The notes: a model not told the origin generated them from the sequence alone. A stretch of DNA of 64,000 bases from Blastomussa wellsi (GCA_947652115.1 OX393561.1:28104256-28168255); one strand, 5' to 3'. Numbered from the stretch's first letter, positions 23,501-35,000 are shown. Made by a program: numbers and translations.

Positions 23501-26500
23501 GCCTCTAGACTAGCAAGTTTCATGAAAAAAATTACTACAACTTTGAAGAACTATATAGTTTTGAAGAACTATATAGGAAGCTAGTTTCTAACAACTTGAT
23601 TAATCTAAACCAAAGGATTTGCAATCAAATCCATATCGTAGTCTGTTTTGTACAATCGCTCTGCAAAACAGACACCATCTTGAAGAGGCCTCGCTTACCG
23701 GTATCTGGGGGAGAGCCAGCAATAGTTCCCCATCGAAAAATTTATACGGCTAAAATGAAGAAGATTTCAAGCACTTAAAACACTTTATGTTTGAGGAAAC
23801 TCCCTCCACAGCTCTCCGTAAGCCCCAGAAAAATCACCGTCTAGTTGTCCTGGGTGTGCCAGCTACTCAGCTCCAAATAAAAATAAATGTTTTGGAAGAT
23901 TGTAGAATTCACTGTGTTTAAATAACATCAGAAACAGTATAACTGTGATTAGAGAGGTTTTCAATTGAGTGTCGTAAAACCAAAACCAAACCAATTACTT
24001 ACCAATTAGACTACTCAGCCAACCTCAAACCATAGTAAAACCAAAACCAAAACCAAAGAAATTTTCTAACTACTTTTGACACTCAATTGAAAACTGCTCT
24101 ACGATAAAACAAAAAATTGCTACGTAATAGCACCTGTATGGCCATTTCATCTAGTATAACACCCCCTGTTTTTCCTGCTGTGCCAATATTTTTCTTCTCT
24201 GCCTCATGAACCATCCACTGGAGAACATCTTCATTGCAACCAGGTTCTTGACTGGTTATATTCTTGTGATACTGTAACAGCCGTCCAGAAGGAAGCTTCA
24301 ACATTCCACTTGTTTGGAGTTCTTCATAGGCTTTGGGGCTTCTGCACCATATTGAGAGACACGCACTGATGACTCTGCAAGAAAGAGTAATAGTTAGGGT
24401 GAGGTTACAGTCAAACCTTGCTTGTTCCAGCTTTGTTAAGGTGGATGGAGGGAAATAATAGATTGATTAAATAAACTTAGAGGAATAGAAAAATATTCTT
24501 ATAAAAGTTCCAAAGAAATAATGTGAAAATGGATGTTTAACTGCTTTCTAGAAGTCAAGGGAATGGATCAGGCAATCAGAAGCAGTTTTCTTTAGTACCT
24601 AGGTTGCCAAACTATCCATTTCTGTCACATGAGTTATGACTCAATCCTCTCTGCACTTATACACTCAATAAAGAATGCAATATTTCTAACAGATTATTTT
24701 ATACTTTTGCAATATGCATGTTCACGGTTTCAGAATTCCTGGCTGCCAGTTTACTTTGAATTTGCAAAATTGACACATTTCCAGAAAAGCCCCATATTTG
24801 GGGAAGTAATATGGGGAAGTGCTCAATTAAGACTTTTTTTATTAATAATTAATACAATTACGAAAATTATTTTGGTAAACGCACTACAAGTGCAATTTGA
24901 AAAAATTCCAGTTACAAATTGTATCACAAGTAGTGTAATTTAATTACTTATTAATTGCTTTAGCATTCATACAATAAAGACTTATATAACCAAGAAAAGT
25001 TTGAATGTATCAGAGTATTAATTTGCACTGCAGACTGTACAAATTGGAAATTATTGACCTGCTCTCAGCCTGCAAACACAGTGAAATGCGAACAAATTTT
25101 CTTAGTGATATAATAAATCTGTTGAGGTAGTTAATTATTTCATTAATTATTTCGAGCAATTTTTAATTGAGTGTCAAAAGTAATCAGACAATTACTTTGT
25201 TTTTGGTTTTCGGTTTACTACGGTTCGAAATTTGTTGTTTATTTGAATAGGAAAGTAATTATTTTGGTTTTGGTTGTATAACACTCAATTGTAAACCACT
25301 CTATTTAACAAATTGAATGTGGTTTAGCATGGTCTGTACTCTTATTGACAATGATAAGCATTATCACAGTCAAGTCACAGTCATCATCACAGTCGGTTCC
25401 AGTCCACAACAAATTTTGACCACTGTGATGACACAAAATTATCGTTGTTGATAACAGTACAGACCATGCTAACCCACCTTCGATTTGTTTTTTACCATAA
25501 TATAAATGTTAAAGAAAATTTTTGTTAAAAATGTCAGCTGAAAAAGACATTGCATGACACAATCGACGCAAGCAGCGTTGTCGGGACCCTTAGCGACAAC
25601 AGCAAATTAGCCAATCAGATTGTGAGATTAGTAGTAATTGCTGTAAAATTATTTATAAATAATTATCACCATACTATATTTCACACTTACTTTGGATGCC
25701 ATCGGTGACCTCTCGGGCCTTTGTTGCAAAGAGCATCAGCTTGCGCTTCCCAAAATATGCGCATTCCCTCGGGTAACTTTTCTTTTTCCACATTTTTAAA
25801 CAAGGAAACAAAGTCGTCATGGTCAGACTCTTCAAATTCTTTCATTTCTAATTCAATTCTACGATACTTCTCTCTCCTTTCCAAGTTGACACGTTTTTTC
25901 TTCTCATCATGGATTTTTTCAATCAGTTCTTCCCTTGACATAAGGGTCTCAGGTTTCCTGCTCTTTTCCTTCTCTACTAGAAAATGACTTTGCTCCTTAG
26001 CAGCTGCCCTTGTTGATCTTTTTAAACAATAGCAGTTTTCACACATTGCACATTTGGACGTTGGAGCATAGACAAGGCTGCATTCTGGAGACCTCACCCG
26101 AAACTCAGCAATCTCCGTGTTGTCTAAGATCCACTTCTCAGTGACTAGTTCTACAGAACTTCTCTGAAGAATTTCGCCATTCGAGCAAGGAAATCCTTTA
26201 CAAATGTCTACTTTAGAAAGTACAGAAAAAAGAATATCCAGAGAACTCTTCTTTGAAAGCTCGGATGCAATGTTGTCGATGTTCTCTTTGGAAACTATCT
26301 TTCCCATAACTTTCAGTTCGAAGGACCAATCTTTAAAAATAACAACTTCTTGCAATACTTTACGGTCATTACATAGTAGAGGAATAACTCTAATGAACTC
26401 TGCTGCATTCGCACTGACACTTGATTTCAACCATTCAGGGTGGCTGTAGTTGAGGGTAAAAAAGGACCAAGATGGAAAACTTCTGTCAGGTGTGGAAGAA

Positions 26501-26982
26501 TCACAGACAACAGGATAATTATTCTTCTGTAGCCCAAGATAGACACGAGTAGGTGGCTTCCCTCTTTCATTTCTTCGTTTGGTTTTCGTGACATTTGGGA
26601 AGACCTTCCTAATTACACGACCAAATGTGCTGGCATCCACTGGCTTGAAATCCGGGCTGTTTTCTTTCCCCTGCCAACCATTCGCCAAATATCTTTCGTA
26701 CAACTCCGCACAGGGCACATAATTAATTTCATTCGCTTCGATGTAGCTTTCAACCAGCCTAGTTTTATAAGTCGAGAAAAAAAATTTTCACTGCCTGACG
26801 CGTACACCATCGATCTTCATTAAAATTCGACTGGCGAACTAAGCCTTAAGCTTGAACTTCTGTACTCACCATTCCGTTATTTTAAGTTTGGTTGTCGACT
26901 CATTGTCGATTTCTTCACATTCCACAGCTGAATTATTTTTCAAAACATTTGACACATTAACAGGACGCCATTGGTCCGCCAT
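20561..26982 (-). CDS. P-element-type transposase with N-terminal RFX-like DNA-binding domain
   Basis: The product is 873 residues from seven minus-strand exons: 26982-26870, 26758-25691, 24374-24134, 23295-23199, 22748-22438, 21947-21696 and 21100-20561. All borders are GT-AG and the total, 2622 bases, is in frame. Residues about 34-118 read like an RFX winged helix (ITEWLVESYIEANE, VDASTFGRVIRKVFPNV). Cysteines (CAMCENCYC) and a charged coiled-coil stretch follow. Then comes the P-transposase catalytic core: RWHP, SPKAYEEL, GVILDEMAIQ (Asp469), ATHVLQF, CCCDGGQANR (Asp569), FFLDSSHNFKKLRNNI, a GTP-binding-type insertion around NLLLHGKPVYWSHL, and LVENIFCQVRGGNGQNNNPT (Glu816). Asp469, Asp569 and Glu816 are the likely DDE triad. 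P transposases typically start with a THAP domain; none is seen here. The start ATGGCGGAC follows GTTGCAAC. Confidence 0.88.
23952..24100. repeat. MITE in transposase intron 3 (CAATTGAGTGTC ends)
   Basis: GAGAGGTTTTCAATTGAGTGTC pairs inverted with GACACTCAATTGAAAACTGCTCT. Between them is a run of AAAACCAAAACCAAA. A related copy lies at 25153-25303. Confidence 0.7.
25153..25303. repeat. Second CAATTGAGTGTC-type MITE, in transposase intron 2
   Basis: GAGCAATTTTTAATTGAGTGTC and ACACTCAATTGTAAACCACTC are inverted ends of the same family as 23952-24100. The interior is rich in GTTTTGGTTTT. Confidence 0.65.
25321..25475. repeat. MITE with TTAGCATGGTCTGTACT ends
   Basis: GGTTTAGCATGGTCTGTACT and AGTACAGACCATGCTAACCC are inverted ends. 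The centre is rich in CACAGTC. It adjoins the previous MITE within transposase intron 2. Confidence 0.7.
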
Positions 26983-27044
26983 GTTGCAACTTTGCAACGA
27001 ACGTCACGAAACCCGCATTTTGACTTCCGGTCTTTTAGTCACAT

Positions 27045-27310
27045 CTTATTTCCGTTCCCCCCAACTGGCAGAGACATGCGACGAAAGCCAGTCATAAGTT
27101 TCATCCCTTGTCACCTTATTATCCTCGGTGAGCGATCGGCTCCTTCCGAGGATTTGCGATATTGTTTATCTCGGTTCCAGACCTCGCACTAGCAGACCGC
27201 GCGTGCATAAAAATCCAAAATGGCCGCCAAAACACAACAGACACGCGATAAAGGTAGGTTAATCTTTTATTCATATTCTAAATTCTACACGGATGTGAGG
27301 GCTCCCTGTG
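27045..27310 (-). repeat. Right terminal inverted repeat of the 11.5-kb transposon
   Basis: This is the inverted partner of 15781-16195. The inner edge is near CCCCCCAACTGGCAGAGACATG, and GTTTCATCCCTTGTCA is shared. The outer 91 bases are identical. Read outward (+), it supplies an ATG at 27220 whose frame runs through the end of the element into the flank. Confidence 0.85.
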
Positions 27311-27316
27311 TAACCT
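27311..27316. repeat. Right target-site duplication (TAACCT)
   Basis: Exact copy of 15775-15780, abutting the terminal CCCTGTG of the transposon. Confidence 0.85.
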
Positions 27317-27326
27317 CTTGCGCCAT
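27311..27326 (-). pseudogene. Displaced start of the SDR gene
   Basis: On the minus strand this reads ATGGCGCAAG followed by the AGGTTA duplication. Continuing directly into 15774 and below on the minus strand gives MAQEVIAITGASTG, a textbook SDR N-terminus. The transposon therefore inserted inside codon 4 of the SDR gene. Confidence 0.8.
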
Positions 27327-27408
27327 CTTGGAAGCAAAATTAGCCCCGCGGCTACAAGGAGACTGGAGAGGACTGGAGTCCATTCTCTTGCTTTGCCTTC
27401 ATGTTGCC
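27327..27408. promoter_or_regulatory. Compact bidirectional promoter of SDR and RSPH4A-like genes
   Basis: Only 82 bases separate the original SDR start codon (minus, 27326) from the radial-spoke start codon (plus, 27409). Any core promoter elements must lie here or in the first exons. No TATA box was seen. The 11.5-kb transposon begins 10 bases into the SDR coding sequence, so most of the SDR gene has been separated from this promoter, while the radial-spoke side is intact. Confidence 0.55.
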
Positions 27409-27416
27409 ATGGGAAC
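27403..27416 (+). promoter_or_regulatory. RFX X-box-like site over the radial-spoke start codon
   Basis: GTTGCCATGGGAAC has two half-sites (GTTGCC, GGGAAC) around a 2-base spacer and differs by one base from the symmetrical X-box GTTGCCATGGCAAC. RFX factors are known to drive ciliary genes through such sites. Here the site overlaps the ATG itself. Confidence 0.6.
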
Positions 27417-30400
27417 TTCCGCCGTACTGCCAGTAAGCTGAAGTATAATCGACACGGCCAAAAACTTATTGTCCTTTCTGTTTTTTTGCCTCCCTTCTTA
27501 AAATGCAGGAAGAAATAGAAAAAGCCAAAGCTTTTCTGTTGAAGACCAATGCGACATCAAACAAGAATCTGTAAGTACAATTCCGCGTAAAGCATATATA
27601 TTACTGGTACCAATGGCGCCAATTGTACCAACTGGCTGCAGTCTTGTAGTTGAGGCGGCTTAATTTTCAAAAATACACGTCTGTGCTTGAGCTTAGCTTT
27701 TAAAGGTTAAATCATAGTTATACTTAACTATCTGTTACTCATAGGAAAAATTTATTTATGGGCGTGCAGAGGGAATAAAGAACTTCCAAGTATACGAGGT
27801 TTTAAATCAATTTGTATATACAAAAAATAATAATTTAGACATGTTTAGGAAGAAGTGGGCAATATAAATACTAGAGGTAGTTGAATAACTTAGAACATGT
27901 CAGGCTCATATAGGTGTGATTTTGCTATTTTCGTCAGTGTATATGTATGCGAGTGTATGTGAGTAAGTGTGAATTAGTTGTTATACCGTAGGTCCTTTTA
28001 AGTAAAGTATTGTAATGTAAGTTGTGTAAATAGCTGTGTGCAATGCAATAAAAAAAAAATTAAAAAAAAAATGGTTAATGGATGGTTAACTGCGTCTAAA
28101 GGAAGGCCTAAACCTCTTTAAGTTTAAGCTTTCTTTTCCCTTTACTTGTGATCCAGATATGACCATCTAAGTGAGGTACTGGGCAAAATCTTGGACGAAA
28201 GACCGAATCACTGTATCGGTAAGTTATTTAGAGGGCCATTGGCATGACAATGTGCATGTGTAGCCTAGATTCATGCAGAAAGTGTTGAAAGTCTCTTTGC
28301 CTTGCCTCATTCCTTTGTTTTAGCTTTATCTCGAGTATCACTCCTCAAGAACATCATATTTCTGCGGCAACACTAAAAGCAGGAATGACGGAATGGCAGA
28401 ACAGTGGAAAATGACCCCAAATCTGAAAAGATGGAATCACAGAAGAGTGGAACGGCGGAATGGCAGAAAATGACTCCAAATCCTAGAAGACGAAATGATA
28501 GATCACCCAAAATCGTAAAAGACGGAATGACGGAAAATCACCCGAAATCCTGAAAGACGGACACAGGGAAAATCATCCGAAATCCTAAAAGCCAGAATGG
28601 CGGAAAGTCCCCCAAAATCCTAAAGGAGGGATTAGGAGAGGAGTTAGGGAAAGTGAAAGAAGGCACGGGTTTGTGAAACCCCCCTCCCCATGTAAAATAA
28701 TATCTTTTGTTGTTGTTTAAGGTATTTGTTGCTGGAGGACAGGAGAACTGGGAAGCGCCTTCTTTTACTTGGACCAACACTAATACACCCGAGGAAGAAC
28801 AGCAACACATTCAGCTATTTTGGAACCACACTCACAGGCTTGACAACGGCACAAAAAACATACGATTTGTAGAGTCAGACCGTGAAGACACAGTTGAGAA
28901 GGGAATGAGTCCTTATCTTCCCATAGCAACATGGCTTGCATGTAAAAGGCATGTAGAAGAAGACTGTAAAAGGAAGCTTAGCTCATTAGGAATTTCAGCA
29001 GAGTACTGCACAGCGTTTCTACATGATGTCAACCATGAAAAAGGGCTTATTGACTCAGACAGGTGCAAAGACTTTCATGCTAAGCTTGAAAGTTTGGAAA
29101 ACGTTTGGAATTCAAGAGAAAAGAAATCAAGGGGTGCAGTGCTCTCTAATTCATATTTTGTGGCACATGTTGCAGAAGACATGAAGAAGATGATTTCACC
29201 TGTTAGAAAATGTGCTGGCCTTGGGGAATTATTTTTTTACAACAATGGGGCAGAGTCCAAGCATCAGCAGATTAAGGCAAGGAAGGGACAGGTGTATAGA
29301 GAACGATAACTTGCCGGGACAGAAGTAGTTGACTTGCAGAAATTTATTTCCAAACAGGAGGAAAGGAATTGCAAAAGAGCTATTGTGGATGAGTGTCCTT
29401 ACAAGATAGGCCAGCCATACTGTGCAAAGCTTCAAGTCACATTCTCGGCCTACATCAGCAAGTCTCACACCCAAAAGGAGAAGACCAATGAGAGAGTGCA
29501 CAAACTTACGATGGAAGAAGCCTTACCACAGTCCAACGTTTCAGTTAATCATGCGAAGAAGAATTTTACTGAACGTGCCTAAGTCAGTCAGTGGGAGACC
29601 GGGAGAACCGGAACGAAAAAGAAAACTTCTTCCACAAACCCAACATTCCATTAGTGAGTATACAAGGAGAATTGGAACATCACCGAAACCAGCTCTCGAC
29701 ACAACCACATTTAAAGTCAAATGGATCAAGAACTCTAGGGTCTTCAGATGTTACGGGTGTTAGCAAAACATCCATCCCAAACCCCAGAAAGGCAAAGTGG
29801 AAGTAGTTCCTCCACCACCTTGGGACTTTGTTCTTGCTCGACTAGAACTCGGACCAATTCCTAATTGTGATGGGAAGTTAAGAATGTCCGTCGAGCCGGT
29901 GCATTATCACCCAAAGTTGTTAGGTGACTAAACCTGCGCTAACTTGGTTGATATTGACAGTTCCATCATTCCGGCTTTTAGGATTTTGGGTGATTGCCCG
30001 CGCTTCTGTCTTTTGTGATTTTGGGGAATTTTCTGTCATTCCGTCTTTTAGGATTTGGGATCATTTTCGGCTGTTCTGTGATTCCATCTTTTAGGATTTG
30101 GGTCATTTTCCAATCGTCCCGTGATTCCGCCATTCTGACGTTTCGCCGTTCCGTCATTCCAGGTTTTGGCCTATTTCTGTGATGTTGATATGAAAATACA
30201 AGCAATATGTTCTGTTTATAACTTCCACGAATGACCAAAAACGTTTACGTTAAAGTGCTACTATGATCAAATTTTTATACACCTTACTTTTTGAAGCGAA
30301 TCATGTAGTGCTTGATGTGAGATTGAAAATGCCGTTCTCTGTTTTCAAATATCTGTAGTAGTTCCCGAGATATTCAAGTTTAGAAAAATGGTAAAATATG

Positions 30401-31434
30401 CAAATTAGGAGACTGATGACATCATCTATGCAACCCAATATTATATCAAGTAAATAAATAGGGCTATTTCGGTCAGTTTTCTACAGAGACAATTGAAACT
30501 TGGCACACAAATAGTTCTTCAAGCGACTCACCTTTGGTTATAACTAAATCCTGTTTCCATGGCAACACACTCTTTTCCAGTCCCCTTGAATCTGTTTTCA
30601 GTATTTGAGTGATTTTCAGCCCAGAAACATTAGACCAGGTCAAAGAACCTGCCTAACACATTAAATATACTTGTGAAATCATGTAGATCTGGAGTCATTG
30701 AGAAATATCAAAATGGCCAGGATAGCTAGAACATTGGGGAGGTTTGGGACCCAGCTTGTTGCCATAGTAATATAATTGTTAATCTCATATTGCACAACTG
30801 ACCTAGTAGAGTCATGATGCAAAGAATCAAACATTTCTAATACAAACTGGGTGAGAAATGTTTACTTCATCTATTTGATTAAAATTTGGATGAGTCTATG
30901 ATGTCATCACTTAGCTAATTTGCATATTTTAAAAACCTGAATATCTCTATAACGAAAAAAGATATAAAGTAAGCAGCATTTTTCTAACTTGCAGACTGCT
31001 TTTTAATGCTTTAAAACAACTGGCTTAGATTGTAGACATGCAAATTTCATCATAGTAGCACTTTAAAACTATGTTGTTTAATTCAAGCATGAACATATGA
31101 TGTAAAACATGTTCTGATTGGCTATCAAATCAGTTTTAATGTGAAAACTATTGTCCCAGAAATTGAGGGGGTGCTTAATTTGAAACTGTATGTTAATAAT
31201 TTAGAGCGCATATTAAAGAGATGAAGAATACTGTATATCTGGTATATGGTTGATCCTTTTTTGTATTAATTACACAGATATATTTGAAGACATAAGCAAA
31301 AGCATAAAAAGGGGAAAACCTGAAGAGTCAGAGGTATGTTCATTGTTTTGTGTATGATTCAAATCCTAGTTTGCTTACTTTTCATAAAAAAAAAAACAAT
31401 AACCATTAAATAGATATATGTATTTTCTATTCAA

Positions 31435-31474
<40 letters not shown>

Positions 31475-31931
31475 GTTAGATAGCTGAGAAAGATACTGAG
31501 CCTTATCATGTTGTAATCACTTGGCTCAGGACACAGATTTCGTTTGAACTCTTAAGATCGGTACATGCATGCGTTAGAGGTTCGCGAACGCCGTTTCGTA
31601 GCAAGATAGAGCAATCATTAGACTGTAAAATAAATGTAGCCAGTGCGGATATTTGAAATACACGGCTTATGTGCTTTTATACTTAGGGCGTTTTATGGAC
31701 ACTGGTTTAGCCGTCATTAGTATAATTCGATTGTTGATTTTAATATCTCGGTATCATGGGATTTGCAATTTTATAGAATTTTGAACTTCTATTATCAATT
31801 ATCTAATTTTTACTTCTTTTATGTAAGAAGTTATTTTTGTTATTAGTATTATTACTTTATATAATAAATATTGTAATAAGTTCCACATGGATGCATGTAA
31901 GATTCGAGTTTTATTTCTCAATAAAGGTTGA

Positions 31932-32010
<79 letters not shown>

Positions 32011-35000
32011 CATTATTATTATGGATGGTAGTTGGGTGAAAGATATTATAATTTATATTTTTGAATCATAGGAAGTTACTGATGACCAGGAAAGTAAAGT
32101 AATTGCTGAAGTGCACCAGAAGTTGTTTGAGGTAAGCTGCAGCTGCACTTTTCGCAACCAGACTGTTAACAACAAAATCTTAACATGGCAGTGATATTAG
32201 TTGTAGTTTATATGTGATTGTAAATTAAATAATTATTAATTTCTTGTAGAAAATAAAAAAAAACCAGTAGATATAGAAAAATGTCTACTAACATGTGGTG
32301 TATCAATTTTCTCCATCCTTGTTCCTTTTCAGTTCAGTATCACCTCTTTGGTGTTTTTCTTCCTAGGGTATCTGCTATTTTGAGGTTACCAATGTTCTAA
32401 GGGTAATTTGGATCGTCGCAAAATAGACTAAAAAAATTGTGACGTAGTTCCTTTAAGGTCATTCCCCTGAAATAGAACTGACAATAGATTTTCGTTCAAA
32501 CTTTGCCCATTTGTTGTTCATTGTAAGGGAATTTAAATTTTGTAATGAAAAAGAGGGGTTCCCATATTCGTTTAGGAGCGGGAGCACCTTGAAAATACCC
32601 CATAATTCGTTAAAATATCAGCTTCAGAAATGTTTTCATTTGACTAGCTCATGCCATGTCTTACGGGAGAAGAAAAAAATAAGGAGAAAGCAAAACAAGG
32701 GAAAAAACTATAGATATACTGTATCACCTTCAAGGAACAATTTAATATATGTTTCATTATGAAAGCACGCATTTCCAGTCGACCTTGATTCAACTTGTTA
32801 CTAGTATGCAGTGATCTCGAGGCCACAATATCTGTTCAATAAGTTCACGTCTCCGTCGATTATTTATTTTTCTGCAATGGGAATTTGTTTATATTCCTGT
32901 TATAGGAAGAAAGTGATTGCTAGTCTCAGAAAAAGGGTAAAGAAATATAGGTCACCATACTCGTTTACGAGAAAACGACGATTTATCTCCTTCACGAGCA
33001 AAGCCGTAAATAAAACGCCGCAGTTTTCTTTAGGTGCACGTGCTGATAACGCAATAAATCGTGCGCAGTAAGGATGCGCAATGCAATACAGGGGAGCGAC
33101 CTTAATGGCCAAATAAGCAGAAAAAATAAATAACTGATAAGACGTCCTTTAACAAATTATTCAGGCTTGTTAGTGTAGGCATCTGTGTAATTTTTGATAA
33201 TCCCAGTGCCTTGGTTGGTCAAGATTACGGGTAGTCCTTAAAAAAGCACAGATATCTGATCCTTTCATGGCAGTCTACTCTCCTGGTTTGCAGGAGTTGG
33301 AGAGTGGATTGAATGCTTGAGTTTGCTGTGCATGTCTCTGCTTCCTGTTCATGTTTGTGATTTTCCTTGCTCTTCTTGACTACTTGAACAGTGAGGTGCT
33401 AGCTGCTGTGGTAATTTGCAAGCAGTTCCCAGCTGTCTGGGTTGATGCTTGTGAGTTTCAGGTCAGGACAGTTTGGTTTACTTGTTATTGTATATAGTGA
33501 GTCACTTAAACACTCCAGAATTAAACCTACTTGTAACTGTTTTAAATGGCTCTGAATCTTATTTCTTATTTCTAACATGTAGAAAGACGGTGATGGGGAA
33601 GGAGGTGAACCTGAAACAGAAGAAGATGTAGAAACTCCTCTTCCTGATCTCATGAATTTAACTTTCTACTTTGAACAAGCTGGAGTTGGACTGAGTCGTG
33701 AAGAAATGTTTAGAGTATTTCTTGCATTAAAGCAGCTAGTGGATACCAAGCCATTACAAATGGTCCGTTTTTGGGGTAAGGAATTAAGACGGAATCCATC
33801 CAGAAGTTGAGTAATATTTATTTAAGTTGGACAAAAATCGAGTACCAGAATAATTTAAATCATATTGCATTATTTTTTACCCTTAATAAAAGGTAAAGAT
33901 GTAAGTAATTATTTGTGACAACACCAACAATAATTTCTTATCAGAGCCCGAGAAAATGATTTTAAAGATCACAAGCTATAGGCAAAATCTTATGTGTAGC
34001 CATTTTATAAAATCGTCTTTAAGCAATTCAGTGGAATTATAGTGGAACTTCGAAATTTGTTTTCGATGTTTAGTGTTGTTAGAAAAGATTTCTTTTGATA
34101 AGATATTTGAAGCAGTAACTCAAAAGTTTGCAGTAAGGTGTAAATAATTTTGGTACAACAATTTCTTATAAGAGTCTGAGAAAATGAATTTTAAAGCTCG
34201 CAAGCTATAGGAAAAATCTCACATCTTTTAAGCGATTCAGTGGAATTCAGTGGAACTTCGAAATTTGTTTTCAACGTTTGGTGTTGTTAGAACAGATTTC
34301 TCTTGATAATTTATTTGAAGTAGTAACACAAAAGCTTGCAATAAGGTGTAAATAATTTTGGTACATAATTTTGTCCAATAAATACTCGAAGTCCTGGCGG
34401 TTTTTTTCTTAACTAAATGAATGTAATTTCTAAATTCCATTTGCAGTATCTTGCTAATTGTCCAATGCAATCTCTTACCCAGAACTGGATCAGCACCAGA
34501 ACATGGACTCTGGCCAGTTCCAATTTGAACCTCTGCAATTCACAGACCTCTCCTGGTTGTGCACAGACACAGAATTTAGTTTGCTCAAAGCTGATTCCCT
34601 GACAATTGATATTAAACACTCTGTGCATATTCAAAGTCCGAGTAGACCATAGGTAGTTTTCTTGATGTTGACTAATGGAGCGTCATCGAAGCAGGCTCTG
34701 GGGACAAGATTGTACTCAATACTGTACGAGCGCTATTTAGGCTAACCAATGTGATACATGTATGTAGGCTAACCAATGTGTTGTTTAAGTTAACCAGAAT
34801 GGCTCACACTTTGTCAAGACCCTACAGCAACAGGGGACTAATATGTGCAATGAATCTCAACCATTCTAAGTTTAATTAATTGAAAGTGATTTGTTATTTT
34901 TTGCAGGTAAAGTGTTTGGAATTGAGTGTAATTATTATGTAGCAGAAGTAGAATACAGAGAAGGAGAAGAGGAAGAGGATGAAGAAGATGAAGAAGTATG

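Larger units (their letters stand above)
15781..27310. mobile_element. 11.5-kb TIR transposon with P-type transposase (RFX-like domain) and PIF1 helicase
   Basis: The ends are 5'-CACAGGGAGCCCTCACATCC and its exact inverse, GGATGTGAGGGCTCCCTGTG-3'. The outermost 91 bases at both ends (15781-15871 and 27220-27310) are identical in inverted orientation, and weaker inverted homology continues about 200-300 bases inward. A perfect TAACCT duplication flanks the element. Inside are two genes facing each other: a helicase (16443-20233, +) and a transposase (20561-26982, -). Their first exons sit next to the TIRs and their 3' ends are 327 bases apart. Both coding frames are open through every modelled exon, so the copy looks young and potentially autonomous. 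CA..TG ends and the transposase fold place it with P-superfamily elements, but those classically make 8-bp duplications. MITEs have inserted into its introns. Confidence 0.88.

Noticed and set aside
27220..27253. TIR ATG exon (ending at AAAG|GTAGGT) as the native RSPH4A first exon
   Set aside because: That exon ends in phase 1, but RSPH4A exon 2 needs phase 0; exon 27409-27432 fits exactly.
15781..27310. Helitron
   Set aside because: A PIF1 helicase is present, but there is no Rep/HUH domain, and the element has TIRs and a target duplication, which Helitrons lack.
31435..32022. CRISPR-like array
   Set aside because: Trinucleotide repeats only, with no spacer structure; the window is animal DNA.
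31837..32031. Poly-Tyr protein
   Set aside because: The frame is a translated TTA microsatellite.
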